A DNA stretch of 64,000 bases, from assembly GCA_946965045.2 (NCBI GenBank), contig OX337235.1, forward strand, positions 3,171,928 through 3,235,927, in the 5' to 3' direction. The stretch is from Epithemia pelagica. Lineage: Eukaryota > Bacillariophyta > Bacillariophyceae > Surirellales > Surirellaceae. The notes beneath the pieces were generated by a model. It saw only the letters and a program-made list of their open reading frames with translations. It had not been told where the DNA came from and did not search any database. Shown here piece after piece: positions 10,228 to 22,100 of this stretch. Made by a program: the position numbers and the translations under genes. Position 1 is the first letter of the stretch. Every line of letters starts with the position of its first letter.

Positions 10228-12213
10228 TTGTTCCGTTTCAGGGATGTTATTGCACATCAAGGCCCACTGTCTTCAACCGACCCGGACTATAAGGGGAGTA
10301 AGTATAACTTGCTTGTGGATTGGGAAACTGGGGAGACAACCTATGAACCACTCTCCCTTATTGCCAACGACGACCCAATCACCGTTGCCATATATGGAAA
10401 GAAGCATGGGCTCCTCAACGAACCAGGATGGAAACACCTGAAACGCTACGTCAAGACGAGTAAACGCCTGATACGTGCTGCAAAACAATCAAGGATCAAA
10501 CAAGTACGTCGATCAGTCAAGTATAAGTTTGGATTCCAAGTCCCTCGAGATTACGCTGAGGCTGTCAATATTGACAAACAAAATGGTACCACAAGGTGGC
10601 AAGACGCAACTGAATTGGAACTGTCTCAGATACAATCATATGAGACATTCAAGGACCATGGGAAGGCCATCTTCACAAATGGCAAGGTATCAAATGCACC
10701 TGAGGGATATCAAAAGATTCAAGTGCATCTCGTTTTTGATGTGAAACATGATGGTAGGCACAAGGCACGACTTGTTGCAGATGGACACTTGACAAAGGAA
10801 CCTGTGGAAACGATCTACTCTGGAGTTGTTTCTATTCGCAACCTACGAATTGCTTTATTCCTTGGATCTCTGAACGATCTAGAAGTATGGGGAGCAGACA
10901 TTGGGAATGCGTGTCTTGAAGCATTGACTGGGGAGAAGTTATATATTGTGGCAGGACCCGAGTTCAAGGATCTAGAAGGTCACATCCTCATCATCTACAA
11001 GGCCATCTATGGTCTCAAATCTTCAGCAGGCGCACGATGGCATGATGTCCTTTTTGACGTCCTCACCGATATGGGTTTCTCACCAAGCAAGGCAGATCCT
11101 GACATTTGGATGAGAAAAGCACCTCGGGAGGATTGCTACGAATACATCGCCGTATATGTGGATGACTTAGCCATCATAGCTACTGACCCTGGAAACATTT
11201 GCAAAGTCTTCAAGGAAAAGTACAACTTCAAGCTTAAGGGAGATGGACCTATTGACTATCACCTGGGATACCGGTACACCAAGGACCCTGACGGAACCCT
11301 AGTCTCTGATCCACGCCGATATATTAGCAAAATGATGGACACCTTCGAACGTATCTTCAAAGAGAAACCCAAGAAGGCTAAAACCCCTCTCATTGCTGGT
11401 GATCATCCGGAATTGGACGACACCGAACTCCTTGATGAAGAAGGTACACAGCACTTCCAGACCTTGATTGGACAGCTTCAGTGGGTGATTACAATTGGTC
11501 GCTTTGATGTTTTTACTGCTACGATGACCCTTTCCAGGTTCCGCGCAGCTCCAAGACAGGGACATCTCAACAGAGCTACACGCATCTATGGATACCTTTT
11601 CAATCTTTCTGATGGTGCAATCAGATTCCGAATCGGAGAGCCCGATTTCTCAAGCATTCCAAGTCAAGACTTTGATTGGAGTTGTATGGTCTATTCAGAT
11701 GCCAAGGAATACATCCCTCATGATTGCCCAGAACCACTTGGACGATATGTGACGACAATGCACTATGTTGATGCTAACCTTATGCACGACATGATCACAG
11801 GAAAGTCTGTAACAGCCATCCTGCATCTCTTGAATGGGACACCAATTGATTGGTACAGCAAACGACAGAGCACTGTGGAAACGGCAACATATGGATCAGA
11901 ATTTGTGGCAGCAAGGACAGCAGTCGACCAAATCACTGAATTACGGCATTCACTTCGTTACCTTGGAGTACCAATCAGGGATCGCAGTTATCTGTTTGGA
12001 GACAATCGATCTGTGGTTGTTAACGCAACAATGCCTCATTCTATCTTGTCCAAGAGACATCATCTCCTTTCATATCACCGGGTACGAGAAGCGATAGCAG
12101 CGCAATACGTTGCATTCTATTGGAAGGATGGGAAGACCAACCCTGCCGACATCCTCAGCAAGCATTGGGAGTTTGCAACTATTTGGCCTCTACTCAAGCC
12201 CCTATTGTTTTAG
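10228..12213 (+). CDS. Pol part 2: reverse transcriptase and RNase H
   Basis: About 660 residues with no convincing ATG at the front: the sequence continues the integrase frame after a one-base shift. The reverse transcriptase shows YVDDLAIIA with the catalytic Asp pair at about 11155-11166, plus the copia-specific segments VWGADIGNACLEA and IYGLKSSAGARWHDVL. The RNase H domain includes VYSDAKEY, TATYGSEFVAARTAVD and KTNPADILSKHWE. It stops with TAG at 12211-12213, shortly before a purine-rich tract and the 3' LTR. Together with the upstream part this makes a complete copia pol; the frameshift probably inactivates this copy. Confidence 0.92.
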   Translation: MFRFRDVIAHQGPLSSTDPDYKGSKYNLLVDWETGETTYEPLSLIANDDPITVAIYGKKHGLLNEPGWKHLKRYVKTSKRLIRAAKQSRIKQVRRSVKYKFGFQVPRDYAEAVNIDKQNGTTRWQDATELELSQIQSYETFKDHGKAIFTNGKVSNAPEGYQKIQVHLVFDVKHDGRHKARLVADGHLTKEPVETIYSGVVSIRNLRIALFLGSLNDLEVWGADIGNACLEALTGEKLYIVAGPEFKDLEGHILIIYKAIYGLKSSAGARWHDVLFDVLTDMGFSPSKADPDIWMRKAPREDCYEYIAVYVDDLAIIATDPGNICKVFKEKYNFKLKGDGPIDYHLGYRYTKDPDGTLVSDPRRYISKMMDTFERIFKEKPKKAKTPLIAGDHPELDDTELLDEEGTQHFQTLIGQLQWVITIGRFDVFTATMTLSRFRAAPRQGHLNRATRIYGYLFNLSDGAIRFRIGEPDFSSIPSQDFDWSCMVYSDAKEYIPHDCPEPLGRYVTTMHYVDANLMHDMITGKSVTAILHLLNGTPIDWYSKRQSTVETATYGSEFVAARTAVDQITELRHSLRYLGVPIRDRSYLFGDNRSVVVNATMPHSILSKRHHLLSYHRVREAIAAQYVAFYWKDGKTNPADILSKHWEFATIWPLLKPLLF

Positions 12214-12270
12214 AGAGGAGAAGTTCAAGATCTCTACGAATCCAGCGATGACAAGGCTGAACCAACGAGC

Positions 12271-12279
12271 TGTGGGGAG
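12271..12279 (+). promoter_or_regulatory. Polypurine tract-like site
   Basis: The sequence TGTGGGGAG abuts the first base of the 3' LTR, the position where plus-strand priming takes place in LTR elements. The tract is short, so the assignment rests mainly on position. Confidence 0.5.
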
Positions 12280-13045
12280 TAGTAGAACTCTCACCGAAAA
12301 TCATCGGTTAGGTTCGGCACCTCATCGGTTAGTCGAGTCCCGTGGTTTCAAACATCACCTACATCACCTACATCCACACTACATACCTAGCTTCGCGCTA
12401 GCTCAACATATATTTCGGTCGCATATACCAAAAAGTGAGAACAGATTGACGAACGTGCTACCAAGAATCAACTTTGGTCTTGATATCCCATCAACGGACG
12501 ATCATCCGTTGAACATCCGAGCCTGACCTATGCCCTAAGCGTGCGCGCCCAAATTCGTCAAGACGCGCGCAAGAACTATCCGAGCGTGGCGACCATGTAT
12601 CCGACCCAACGGTCTAAATACACAAGGCACGAATCACGATCACGCGAGACCATATCATCGTTCCCACTATTTCAAGATTGCAAACAAGGACGCGCCAACA
12701 AAACTACATATACCAACTTTAGCCAAGATTCGTTGAGGCTGTACATGATATACAAGCACATATACATGTTATATACCTCACATACATCAACTCCAACCAT
12801 TCCAGTCCTATCACCGCCAAGAACCTATTTCACACGATCGACAACAAGAATGGAAACCTCACACACCAAACCTAGTAGTAAGCTCACAATCATTAACATT
12901 ACCATATCATCACGTCTTCAGTGTCCTGACTATCCCTACGATAGAACCCTTGGGTTTCCTTTGTTCTCGGACCCGTGGAGAACCTTGGTATCAGTTGGTA
13001 ATCGATTGTGGCTCTTCTACAGCGTGTACTGACGGAATTCTACTA
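12280..13045 (+). repeat. 3' LTR
   Basis: 766 bp, with the same ends as the 5' copy and followed directly by the target duplication AGAAG (13046-13050). It contains a 30-bp segment with a CACCTACAT direct repeat that is missing from the 5' LTR, consistent with slippage or with a polymorphic master copy. Confidence 0.93.
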
Positions 13046-13050
13046 AGAAG

Positions 13051-14695
13051 ATTGGGAATGATCTCTCATCAGTTTCGTGGTAGCTACGTAGATAGGACAT
13101 GGTCGTCCCACGGAACATGCATCGTTCATTTCATGCGCTCCACAAACTGGCTCGTGACAAGCATTTCAGAAACTTTGCGTCCTTCCTTGTCTTGTTCTTG
13201 GTGTTGTGTTCGTCTTGTGCACACACACCGTAAAGAGAGCGATCCAAAGCAGGATTTATCGAGAACGATGGTATTATTGCTTGTGATGTTCCAAACGATG
13301 CCATCGTTGTTTGCTGTCGACAATGTCGGTTCACATCATGGAGGTCCCATTGTTCCACTTGGAACGATGACTGGCGTCGGCTTACTTTGTTGCGCGACGA
13401 CATGACCAAACCACCATCTGTTGTGGTTCTCTTGCACACGCGCCAGAAGAGGCACTTCGCTTCTCTCGAGCTTTCATGCAATCCGCCGGAGTTTGGAGGA
13501 GCTAAAGGTTCTCGTTGTCTCGTGTTGGTTCGCATTTCAATGGAATTGAGATTTTGAGACGATAGATTGAGAGAAGAGAGAAGAGAGGGTTGAGCCCATA
13601 GTGTCTTCAGCGTACTATCTTGAGCTATACTCGTTACTCGTATGATCAATTTATATGGGAAAATGTCTGCCGGAACTTTAAAGTAGCGTTCGTGCGATAG
13701 GGGCTGTCGCCAGTGTGGACATTCTGAATAGAAAGGCTAAATTCTATTAAATATATTTAGTTTCTTTTAGTGAGACAATCAATTCTCGACTGGCTCATAC
13801 TTTCTACTCCTGGAGACTAGGTACTAATTAGCTTGTGTAGCTGGACCTCAGAAGATTCATTCACACAGACGGATGACGGTCAGACTTATATGATGGCAAG
13901 GGACTTGGTCGCAAACCACAGTTCATAGTAGAGCCCTACACTTTATTTTGATAGGCCTCACTGAAGGGCATTGTAAATTTTAGCTAACAAGTGACGTAGT
14001 ATTTGCACAATGCGAACCATCATTCATCTGGCGCAATAGCACGGCTGCAGTGTTCGCTTTTTCTAGTTATGCACAATGGCTCACCTTCTGAGACGGACAT
14101 GGAGAAGACGCAGAGTTTCTGTGCTGTGACGCATGATAATTCTTTGGTCGTTCGCAGTTCGCAGTCTCACACAGAGTGCCATCTGCGCCATGATGAATGA
14201 TGATAGGACGCAAGATGCAAGGAAACACAAAGGGAAATGGCGGAAGGAAAGACGTCGTTGCGAGCAACAGTCGATGTGTCAAAAGTCTCTGCATCCCCAA
14301 AAAATCAATCGTTGCTCTCTCTCTCTCTCCCTGCAAACGAGAGTCCACAAGTACCTACCGTAGCTCATCTCATTTGTGTTGGTTGGTGTGTCTGACCCAA
14401 ACAAACAATAAATAGAGAAGGAGTCCTTGTTGTGAGCCTGTATTGAACCTTGAAAGCAATTAAGTTTGTGAGGGAAGGAAGAAGGGAGCGCCTTGGTCCC
14501 TTGCGTATCCTCGTATCGTTTGTTTTGCAGCAGCCAAACCACAAAGCAAGCAACTGAATCGAGCGAACCATAGAGGAGGAGAGAAGATACCTTGTCATCA
14601 TACATCGGATCCATTGCCAAACACACACATTTCTAACTGACTTCCTTGGTTTTTGTTTGACTGGAACAGCCAAAAGCACAAGCCTGAAACCAAAC
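13051..14695. other. Long intergenic stretch without a supported gene
   Basis: Open frames exist on both strands (for example minus 13131-13649), but none has recognisable domains or a convincing start. A short CT repeat lies near 14310-14330. This region includes the promoter of the gene starting at 14696. Confidence 0.4.
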
Positions 14696-15967
14696 ATGTT
14701 CTTGTCCTCGAAACAGCGGTTCTTGCATCATTTGTCGCATCAAAATGCGCACGCCATTGCCTTGCTGTGTGCGGGCAACTATGCTGCCGCTTGTCATGTA
14801 TTCACCACAGCTATAACTCTCATGGAACAAGCCTACGCGGAACCACAAGATGATGACTACGAAGAAGAAGAAGACTCTTCCAGTGTCGACCAGGACGAGG
14901 AACTCGAAGAAGAAGAAGGCGAGAACGGATCTTCTTCCAGAATATCCACAATACCATCAACAGCAGCAACTACAGTCGGTCCATCAAGTACTACTGCAAA
15001 TCATCATCCTGCGACGCTCCATACTGAACCAAGCCTTTGGAAAGGACAGAACCTGCACGAAACATGGAATCAAGAACCTCAAGAGCCGACCAATTTGTTT
15101 GACCTCTTTTGCACAGTGCCCTTCTCATTATCATCGTCCTCTTCCTCCTGTTTCTTGTACCATCGAGCCTTGACCATTCCATTGGCCTTGCAACCAGCCG
15201 AATTGGATTGCGATTATCACTTGCTTTCCTGCATACTATCCTACAATTGTGGCTTGAGTTGGCACTTGCATGCCTTGTCGTCGTCATTGTCGGCTCGACA
15301 CACGAAACAAGAAGATGAGGCGTCCTTGGAACTGGCCTTGCTTCAATACGAACTTGCCTTGGGACTCGTCAGTGTCTTGCAAGCGCCGGATGATGACGAG
15401 GAGGAACACCAGCACATGCAAGTGGACGACGATCCGAATCCTCTGTCAGACTGTCCCAAGAGCTCGCCACATCTACAACAAGCACCACAAAAGATTTGGT
15501 GTCGTCACCATCGTACGAGTCTCAGTCACGTGTTGGAATTGGTCTTGTTGAACAATTGCAGTCACATTCACAGTACCTGTCTCGAACGACGACATGCTCA
15601 TATTTGCCTGGCACGCATGGGTCAATTGTTACGGGTTTTGCTCCCGGACGCAACCCACAAAAAAGCCAGCCACCATAGTTCTTTTTCGTTCGGGAGTTTG
15701 GCCACCCACACGGCTGCAACCACCACCAACCGCATTTGTCTACCAGCAACCACAGCCGCACTTTCTGCATCGTCGCCGCCGTCCCCAGTTTCATCATCAT
15801 CATTTCGTTCCAGTCCTTCTCCGAACGACGACGACGACCACGAGGAGTCATCCTCCTCCTCCTACTCCTCGAATGCGTCGCTGGTCGATCCAAATGAATT
15901 GTCGTGGTTTTCCTGGAACCTGGTCTACAATGCCACACAATATCTACGACCAGCTCCCATGGCTTGA
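14696..15967 (+). CDS. TPR-like hypothetical protein with acidic insert
   Basis: 423 residues from the ATG at 14696 (MFLSSKQRF). The N-terminal helical pair HAIALLCAGNYAAACHVFTT looks like a tetratricopeptide-type unit. Further helices include CILSYNCGLSWHLHALS and LALLQYELALGLVSVLQ, and the C-terminus reads NELSWFSWNLVYNATQYL. Between them lie an acidic stretch (about residues 50-80) and Ser/His/Thr-rich linkers. This pattern (a short TPR-like array with the phrase YNxGL) is familiar from lineage-specific diatom families of unknown function. No signal peptide or membrane segment is seen. The function is not known. Confidence 0.6.
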   Translation: MFLSSKQRFLHHLSHQNAHAIALLCAGNYAAACHVFTTAITLMEQAYAEPQDDDYEEEEDSSSVDQDEELEEEEGENGSSSRISTIPSTAATTVGPSSTTANHHPATLHTEPSLWKGQNLHETWNQEPQEPTNLFDLFCTVPFSLSSSSSSCFLYHRALTIPLALQPAELDCDYHLLSCILSYNCGLSWHLHALSSSLSARHTKQEDEASLELALLQYELALGLVSVLQAPDDDEEEHQHMQVDDDPNPLSDCPKSSPHLQQAPQKIWCRHHRTSLSHVLELVLLNNCSHIHSTCLERRHAHICLARMGQLLRVLLPDATHKKASHHSSFSFGSLATHTAATTTNRICLPATTAALSASSPPSPVSSSSFRSSPSPNDDDDHEESSSSSYSSNASLVDPNELSWFSWNLVYNATQYLRPAPMA

Positions 15968-16762
15968 CTCGATCCACCGGCTTTTTGGTGTGTGCGTATG
16001 TATGTACATAGATGCTTTTTCTTCATTTCTGGCACGGCAGCAATGAGAATCTCGGTGTGAGCTCCATTTTTCTTTTTTTTCATAATCACAGTTTATAGAC
16101 ATGCTTCTGTTTTCTTTTGGAACCTGCACTGGGAATAGATTCTTAGTTCCGTGGGGTACCGACACCGACAATAACCGTGTAGAAACAAAGTAGTACTACT
16201 AGCGATGAATGTCTCGACTACTACGTGACGTACAACAGCAGAACATTAACACCTTGCGAGCCACCACACAACAATTGGTCGAACAAAGTGGATCTCTCTA
16301 ACCGACAAGAATAATACAACCGTGTAGAAACAACCTAGATAGTACTACTAGCTAGCAATGAATCTCTCTACTACTACTTAAGAAACGAGTTGACACAAAC
16401 ACGCCATGGGGGAGCCATCAGCACAGTGAGATTGGTCGATCGAAGGAAGTTGATCTCTGTATCATGGAACCAATCTAGAAAAGTGACACCCAACAACCAC
16501 AACACCACACTCGAACTTGACAGGGTCGATTCGACCGACAGAAAGACATATTGACATCTAGGACACATACATACAGTCACGCCTCCACAGAGACAAAACA
16601 CGGTTCAAGTTGTTGGTCGACTGGACCATTTCCTTCCAAGGTTGTTTGGTAAAACTTGTAGGGTCACACGACGGAGGCCTGCCCAATGAGGTGGCTTTTT
16701 CAAAGGTATCGGTTGCACCATTTTGGATTCTGCGGTTCTCTCGGTTGCATGAGACTTTTATG
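15968..16762. other. Intergenic region between convergent genes
   Basis: No gene is supported. Two similar segments containing GTAGAAACAA and AGTACTACTAGC occur near 16176 and 16323, a short imperfect direct duplication. It probably holds the 3' ends of the two convergent neighbours. Confidence 0.4.
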
Positions 16763-18253
16763 TTAATTGGATGGTACAGTATTGTGGTGGTTCCAAAAGC
16801 GAGACATCCACGCTCCCCGCGGGTGTGCCGGGCGTCGTGGCGATGACAGGGGGACCGCTTCTTCCGATGCCACGACAGTGGTGGGCGATGTGGTGACGGC
16901 CACCATCCATCGCATTCGACGAAGGCTGGCCCGACGGTTCTTGGTGGTACTACTACTACGACTCGTAGTGGAATGACAATGACTCAGGTCCCGTTCGCGT
17001 TTCAAAATTTCCTTGAGAATGCCCACTTCCAGGCGCAAGGATTCCATGTACTGCGTGGTGCGTTCCCAATCAACGCGGCGTTGCTGGACCCGTTCCAAGG
17101 CCAATTGGGAGGAAGACGACGACAAGGACGATGACGACACGAGACGGGCTGGACCGCCTCGAGCCGCTTCCAACAAGACGGCAATTTTTTCCTTGGCCGA
17201 CAAGGAGGGTGTCATGGTCAAGAGTGAGGTGTTGTTGTTCTTGTTGTTGTTGGATGGCTTGGACGAAGTGTCGTTGGAGTTGTGAACCACCAAACTGCGA
17301 GGGGACGATTCGGCAGTTTGCGTTTGTTGTTGTGCTTGTGCTTGTTGCTGTTGCAGTTTCAATTCTTGCACTTGCTCCATCAAGGCATTCAAGACGTGTT
17401 GCTGGGCTTGCAACCCCGCGTGTAGTTCCTCTTGCAATTGTCGCAACAAGGTTTCTTCCACCGACCCATGGGTGGTGGTGCTTGTCGTTGTGGTTTGTAT
17501 GCAAGTTGCGCCATGTTCGAGCAATGAGGGCGGCACGATCAATTCCAATCGAAGCGTACTACTCGAAGGATGGTTTGGATGGTCGAGCAAGGCCTGATAC
17601 AAGACGGCATTGCTCGTAATGGAAACGACATCGCCCTCGCGGTCTCGGTACCGCAATCCCCAGCTGCTCGATGATGACGACGACAACAAGGATTCGTGGA
17701 GCCGAGCGGCTGTGTGGGGGAGTCCGGCTTGGGTACAGGCCTCGACAATGGCGCGTTTCAAGGCGGACAAGGACGGACCCTTGGCAACGGTCGTTTGGTG
17801 GACAGCAAGGTCGGCATCCTCGTCATGGTGGTCGTTGACACCACGCACGACAATCGTTGGTTCCTCGTCGCCCACACCACAAAAGGCATCGAGCGGAATT
17901 TGAAGGACAGTGGGAGTGTCACAAAGAGTGTTGTCTGCAGTAGTGCACCCTACAAAGTTTCGAACCCCCGCAACAAATCAATGGTATAGTTTTGGTGTGG
18001 TGTGAGCCAGTCGTACATGTCCACACAACACCAAACAAACCATAGTCCCTAGATACGTACCATCGTCCGTCTCTTTCTGCCATAATTGAGGTGGTACTTG
18101 CACTTTGCAAAATCGCATCGACAAAATGGGTGTACCAACCGAAAACGAGGAGGACGAACTCGACGTGGATTCGTCCAACGTGCATTCCGTCGTGGTGGTA
18201 GTTGGGGAGTCCATTCGATCGAGAAACCGTTTGCCATGTCGGGTCTGGTCCAT
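16763..18253 (-). CDS. PB1-like domain and coiled-coil protein, two exons
   Basis: Exon 1 is 18253-18061 and exon 2 is 17934-16763. The intron 18060-17935 (126 bp) starts GTACGT, ends CTGCAG and keeps the phase; the total is 454 residues. Exon 1 begins MDQTRHGKRF and carries a Ser/Thr-rich leader and SMRFCKVQVPP, a plausible first strand. Exon 2 contains LSALKRAIVEAC and GLRYRDREGDVVSITS followed by LRLELIV. The Y-x-D-x-x-G-D-x-V arrangement with a following helix resembles the acidic OPCA motif of PB1 protein-interaction domains, here with long loop insertions (about residues 45-200). A Gln-rich coiled coil follows (about 225-270), then a Ser-rich region and a basic C-terminus. It may act as a scaffold that oligomerises through PB1. 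The PB1 call is moderate. Confidence 0.6.
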
Positions 18254-19163
18254 AATGATGGTTAATTTGGGTTGTGTGGTTTTGTTGTGGTTTGTCACAG
18301 TTGAGCGTTGAGCTTGTTCTTCTTCTTCTTCTTCTTTTTGACAGCTCGGTTCCCTCCCAACGTTCGAAGAAGAGAAGGTTCGTAAAAAAGGAGAAGGCAG
18401 AGGTGATATTATCAATCGATTGATAAACCAGAACACGCAAACTCTCTCTCTCTCTCTCTCTAGAGAAAAGGAAGCCCCAACCAAACAACCGATGCACAAA
18501 TGGAGCAATACGTGGGATTTGTGTCGGTAAAGCGAAAAAATGAATGAGTGAGAAACCAACGCCGGCCGTATTAGCTCTGTCGAAAGTTGGTTCGGCAAAC
18601 ACGGAGGGAAATGACACCGAGTTGGACCGGCGCGACTCAGCGTTAAGTAAAATGAGATGCCATCGCATTGGATAGAAATTCGGAGCGTTTATGGTTTTGA
18701 AAGTCCGTAAGAAATTTAGATAATACCATGAATACAAACGCGGAGGCTTTCCAATCCCCCAAAGAAACCGTTACGCAGACTCCTACAAGCTGGTTCACGT
18801 TGCGGAGTGCATGAGTTTTTCATAGTGGGAAATTGTATACTACACTTTAGCCCACAGTACCCCAGCGTTTCGGATCACTTACGGTTTTCGTGTTCCTCAC
18901 ATTTTGTCACGCACATATTGAAAAATGCAAAATGCAATAACGACTAGTGACCGCTTCATGCGACGATGGCCATTCGCCGGTCGAAATGCGAAACACCACC
19001 CAACCTAATCGATAGGATAGATATAAAAGTAGTAGAAAATCATAGGGGTGTCGCGCATTTCGACCTGTGGTTCAGTCTCCAGGAGCAGTGAAAGTAGCTA
19101 CTGTCGAACATCGTGGGCAGTCCCCTCATCCTCCATCTCTCTGCCTGTGCCCGAACAGACAAA
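18254..19163. promoter_or_regulatory. Divergent promoter region with TATA box inside an inverted repeat
   Basis: It separates the PB1-like gene (minus) from the transposase-like gene (plus). A CT microsatellite lies at about 18440-18461. A TATA box (TATAAAA, 19022-19028) sits 136 bp before the ATG at 19164 and is centred in an imperfect inverted repeat: arms 18979-18997 and 19047-19065, 17 of 19 positions pairing, core GGTCGAAATGCG. The rest shows no feature. Confidence 0.6.
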
Positions 19164-22100
19164 ATGGTTCAATCATATACAGGGCCATACACAACCATAT
19201 GCGACGAATTTGGCTTCAGATGCCATCCAATACGCTTCCTCTGGACAAACCGGTGGATTATTGACGCTGAGATTGCCGTCTTCTTGAAGCAGTGGATTCC
19301 GGAATTATCCGACGCAACAATGATGAATCGATCTTTAATGCGCTCAGGTAGTGAATGGCGACTCCATTTCCTATCGCAAGAGTGGAATCCCAAGGGTATC
19401 TACCGCCACGAGGTGCGACGTCGAGGTGGGAAACAAATATTCTACTATGTTTCGGCTCGTCAGACCGATCCACCACCTCAATTCAACCACACTATTGACG
19501 AGTGGCTTAAATTCATAAGCCACAATCGGATTCGAATTGGAGGGAGGAACAAACGCAAGAAACCCACAACACCAATCAAGGATGATGAAACTGCCACAAC
19601 GGCAGCGTCATCACCACCAAGCCCAGAGCAGATTTTGGAAGAGGCACTGGAAACCACCACAACAACAACAACCACAGGCACAGGAAACGACAATGGAAAC
19701 AACAACAACAACGAGCATTCCAATGCCTCCAGTGACTCTTCTGCCGTAGATTTCTTCGACCGGCCCGTTGTGAGCAAAATCTTTGGTCCGAGAGTGAATG
19801 AGGAGACAACGAGAAAGAAGCTGGAACGGTGGATTGAGTCACTTGAAATGGCGGAACAACGGTTTGATTGTTTTTTGACTCTTGTCAACAAGGGCCAAGA
19901 TGAGCCACCGCCAAACTCTTGTGTCCCAAAGATGCTTATGAGGATGCGGGTGCTGAGGCTTGCGTATGAGCGAGCCCTGCACACCATGGAGGATGGTGCC
20001 ACGTGGACTTCGTGTTGCAAATATGCAACCGAACGGAGTAGAATCTCAAAAAGCGGTCTGCAGAATTGGCGGACTGTGCAAAGAGCCAACGTTGCATTCC
20101 GGGTCAGCGGCAAGTTCCCGCATCCAAACTGGTACATCCAGATTGGGAAGAAGCCGTGCCCATGCTTTCTGGCTCAATATCCAGAAGCACTCCCATTGCT
20201 GCAGAAGTGGGCGAGCCAACATCTGGAGACCCTCTCCTGCGAGATGGCAGCCATGTACATTCGAGACAGTTTGATCCCATTGATATATAAAAAAGAGCAA
20301 CAGACGGACACCGAAGATGGGGAGCCATCCACAGAGCCGCTCACGTTGGACGAGTTCCGTCAAAAAGTGAATCTCCCCAGTGTTTCAGTCGGTGCGGCAT
20401 GGAAGATTCTCACATATGCTGGGTTTCGATTCTCTGAAACAAAGAAGACATACTACACGGACCGTCACGAGGACGCCGACAATGTTCAAGCCCGGAAGCA
20501 GTTCATCTCGAAATACTTCGAGTTGGAAAAGCTTGCGCATCGATGGATTCAGATTCCATCCGACCAAGCAATCAAACTAGAAAACGGGGAGATTGAGGGT
20601 GTCTCCGAAAAGCTCATGAAGGATGTTTGGGCTTTCGAGTTTCGAGACCCTTCGACGAACCAAACAATGCGAGAATACCATGTGGATTGTTTTCCTGATG
20701 TGTTTTCATCATACATTAGAGATGAAAACAAGCTGCTGGGAGGAAATTTGTCGCATCGTTTCCCTTCTGAGCGTCGTCCTGTTGTGCTTGTTGGCCAAGA
20801 TGAAGCCATTTTCAAGCAATGGTCCTTCTCGAAGAAGAGTTGGGGGGACCACAAAGGGCGTGGAGTTCTTTTGCCCAAAGACGACGGGCACGGTTTAATG
20901 CTTAGTGCATTCGTAAGTCGCGCATGGGGGTTCTATTCAGACAACTCAGGCGAAGTTGTCCTGCTCACCCCCGAGAAGCTAGAGGCAATCAATCAATCTC
21001 GTCGAGCGCAGACGTACTTGGCCGAGGACTCTGCCAGTCAAGTACTTGGTGGCAGCAGCAAGCGGATCCGGCAGATCACGGATGCCAGTGCGTTCTGCAC
21101 GTATTTTGACTATGGATCCAACAATGATGGCTGGTGGAACTACGATCACATGGCCCTCCAATTTGAGGACTTGGTTGATTGTTTGATGGTCCTCTATCCA
21201 TCCTTTGATTTCGCTTTTCTCTTTGACAACAGTAGCGGTCATGGACGAAAACAGAAGGATGGGCTCAACGAGAAGACCATGAACAAGGATTGGGGTGGAG
21301 TGGTACCCAAAATGCATGAGACAATTGTTGAGTGCATCGGTCCATATCCACACCCTCATCGGCTTCAGCCAGGGTCGAAGCAATCCATGGTATACACGGA
21401 TGCGGACCCTGGCCCATTTGCTTATAAGGGTGTTCCTCTCACTGAGGAGCAACGACAACGAATGAAGTTCGACCACCCAACCAATCAAACAAAGAAACAC
21501 AAGCTGTCCAAGAAAGAATTGATTGGTGAGCTCATTCGCCATGACATTCAACAAGGAGCTCAACATGGCGACAGGGCACTTCAAGCCTACCATTCCAAAT
21601 CCCTTGACCAGCTCCAGGCAATTTCGACAGCAAGGCAGCTACCAACCGAGGTAGACCGAGTTGTCATGGAGCAGGGCTGGCTCGGGCAACCAAAGGGTCT
21701 CTTCCAAGTTCTGGGCGAGCGTGGTTTCATTGACACCACCAAGCTCCAGGAATACCGCAAGGACATGAGTAAGACATGGTTGGATGGTTCAGGACAGGTC
21801 CGTGAGGACAAGATGGAGGAATACAAGAAGTATTCCTTGACTTACCTGATGGGATCGTGCGAGGACTTCAAGAATGAGAGATCAGCCCTCGAACAACTGG
21901 CGGCTGATCTCTCGCAGCGATATTCTCGCAACCTTGAAATCCTCGTCACACCAAAATACCACTGCGAACTGGCGGGTGAAGGGATCGAGTACGCATGGGG
22001 TCTTGGGAAGCGATACTTCCGACGCTTGACAAGAAACAAGAAAGGCAACAAGACGAAGTTCATGCAAGTGGTGAGAGACAGTATGGGGAAAGTTTCGCTG

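Larger units (their letters stand above)
4912..13045 (+). mobile_element. Complete Ty1/copia-type LTR retrotransposon (diatom CoDi-like)
   Basis: An 8134-bp element bounded by near-identical long terminal repeats and by a 5-bp target-site duplication AGAAG (4907-4911 and 13046-13050). The LTR ends are the inverted repeat TAGTAGAA...TTCTACTA, not the usual TG...CA. Order inside: leader ORF, gag-like ORF, protease motif, integrase, reverse transcriptase, RNase H, then a purine-rich tract directly before the 3' LTR. Integrase before reverse transcriptase is the copia order. The LTRs differ by about three substitutions and one 30-bp indel, so insertion was recent. Coding is interrupted by a TGA after gag and a single-base frameshift between integrase and reverse transcriptase, so this copy is probably not autonomous as assembled. 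Confidence 0.95.

Noticed and set aside
10218-10232. Programmed frameshift between integrase and reverse transcriptase
   Set aside because: No slippery heptamer or downstream structure is visible; an indel in the T run explains it.
13131-13649. 172-codon minus-strand frame beside the retrotransposon
   Set aside because: No recognisable domain and no supporting context.
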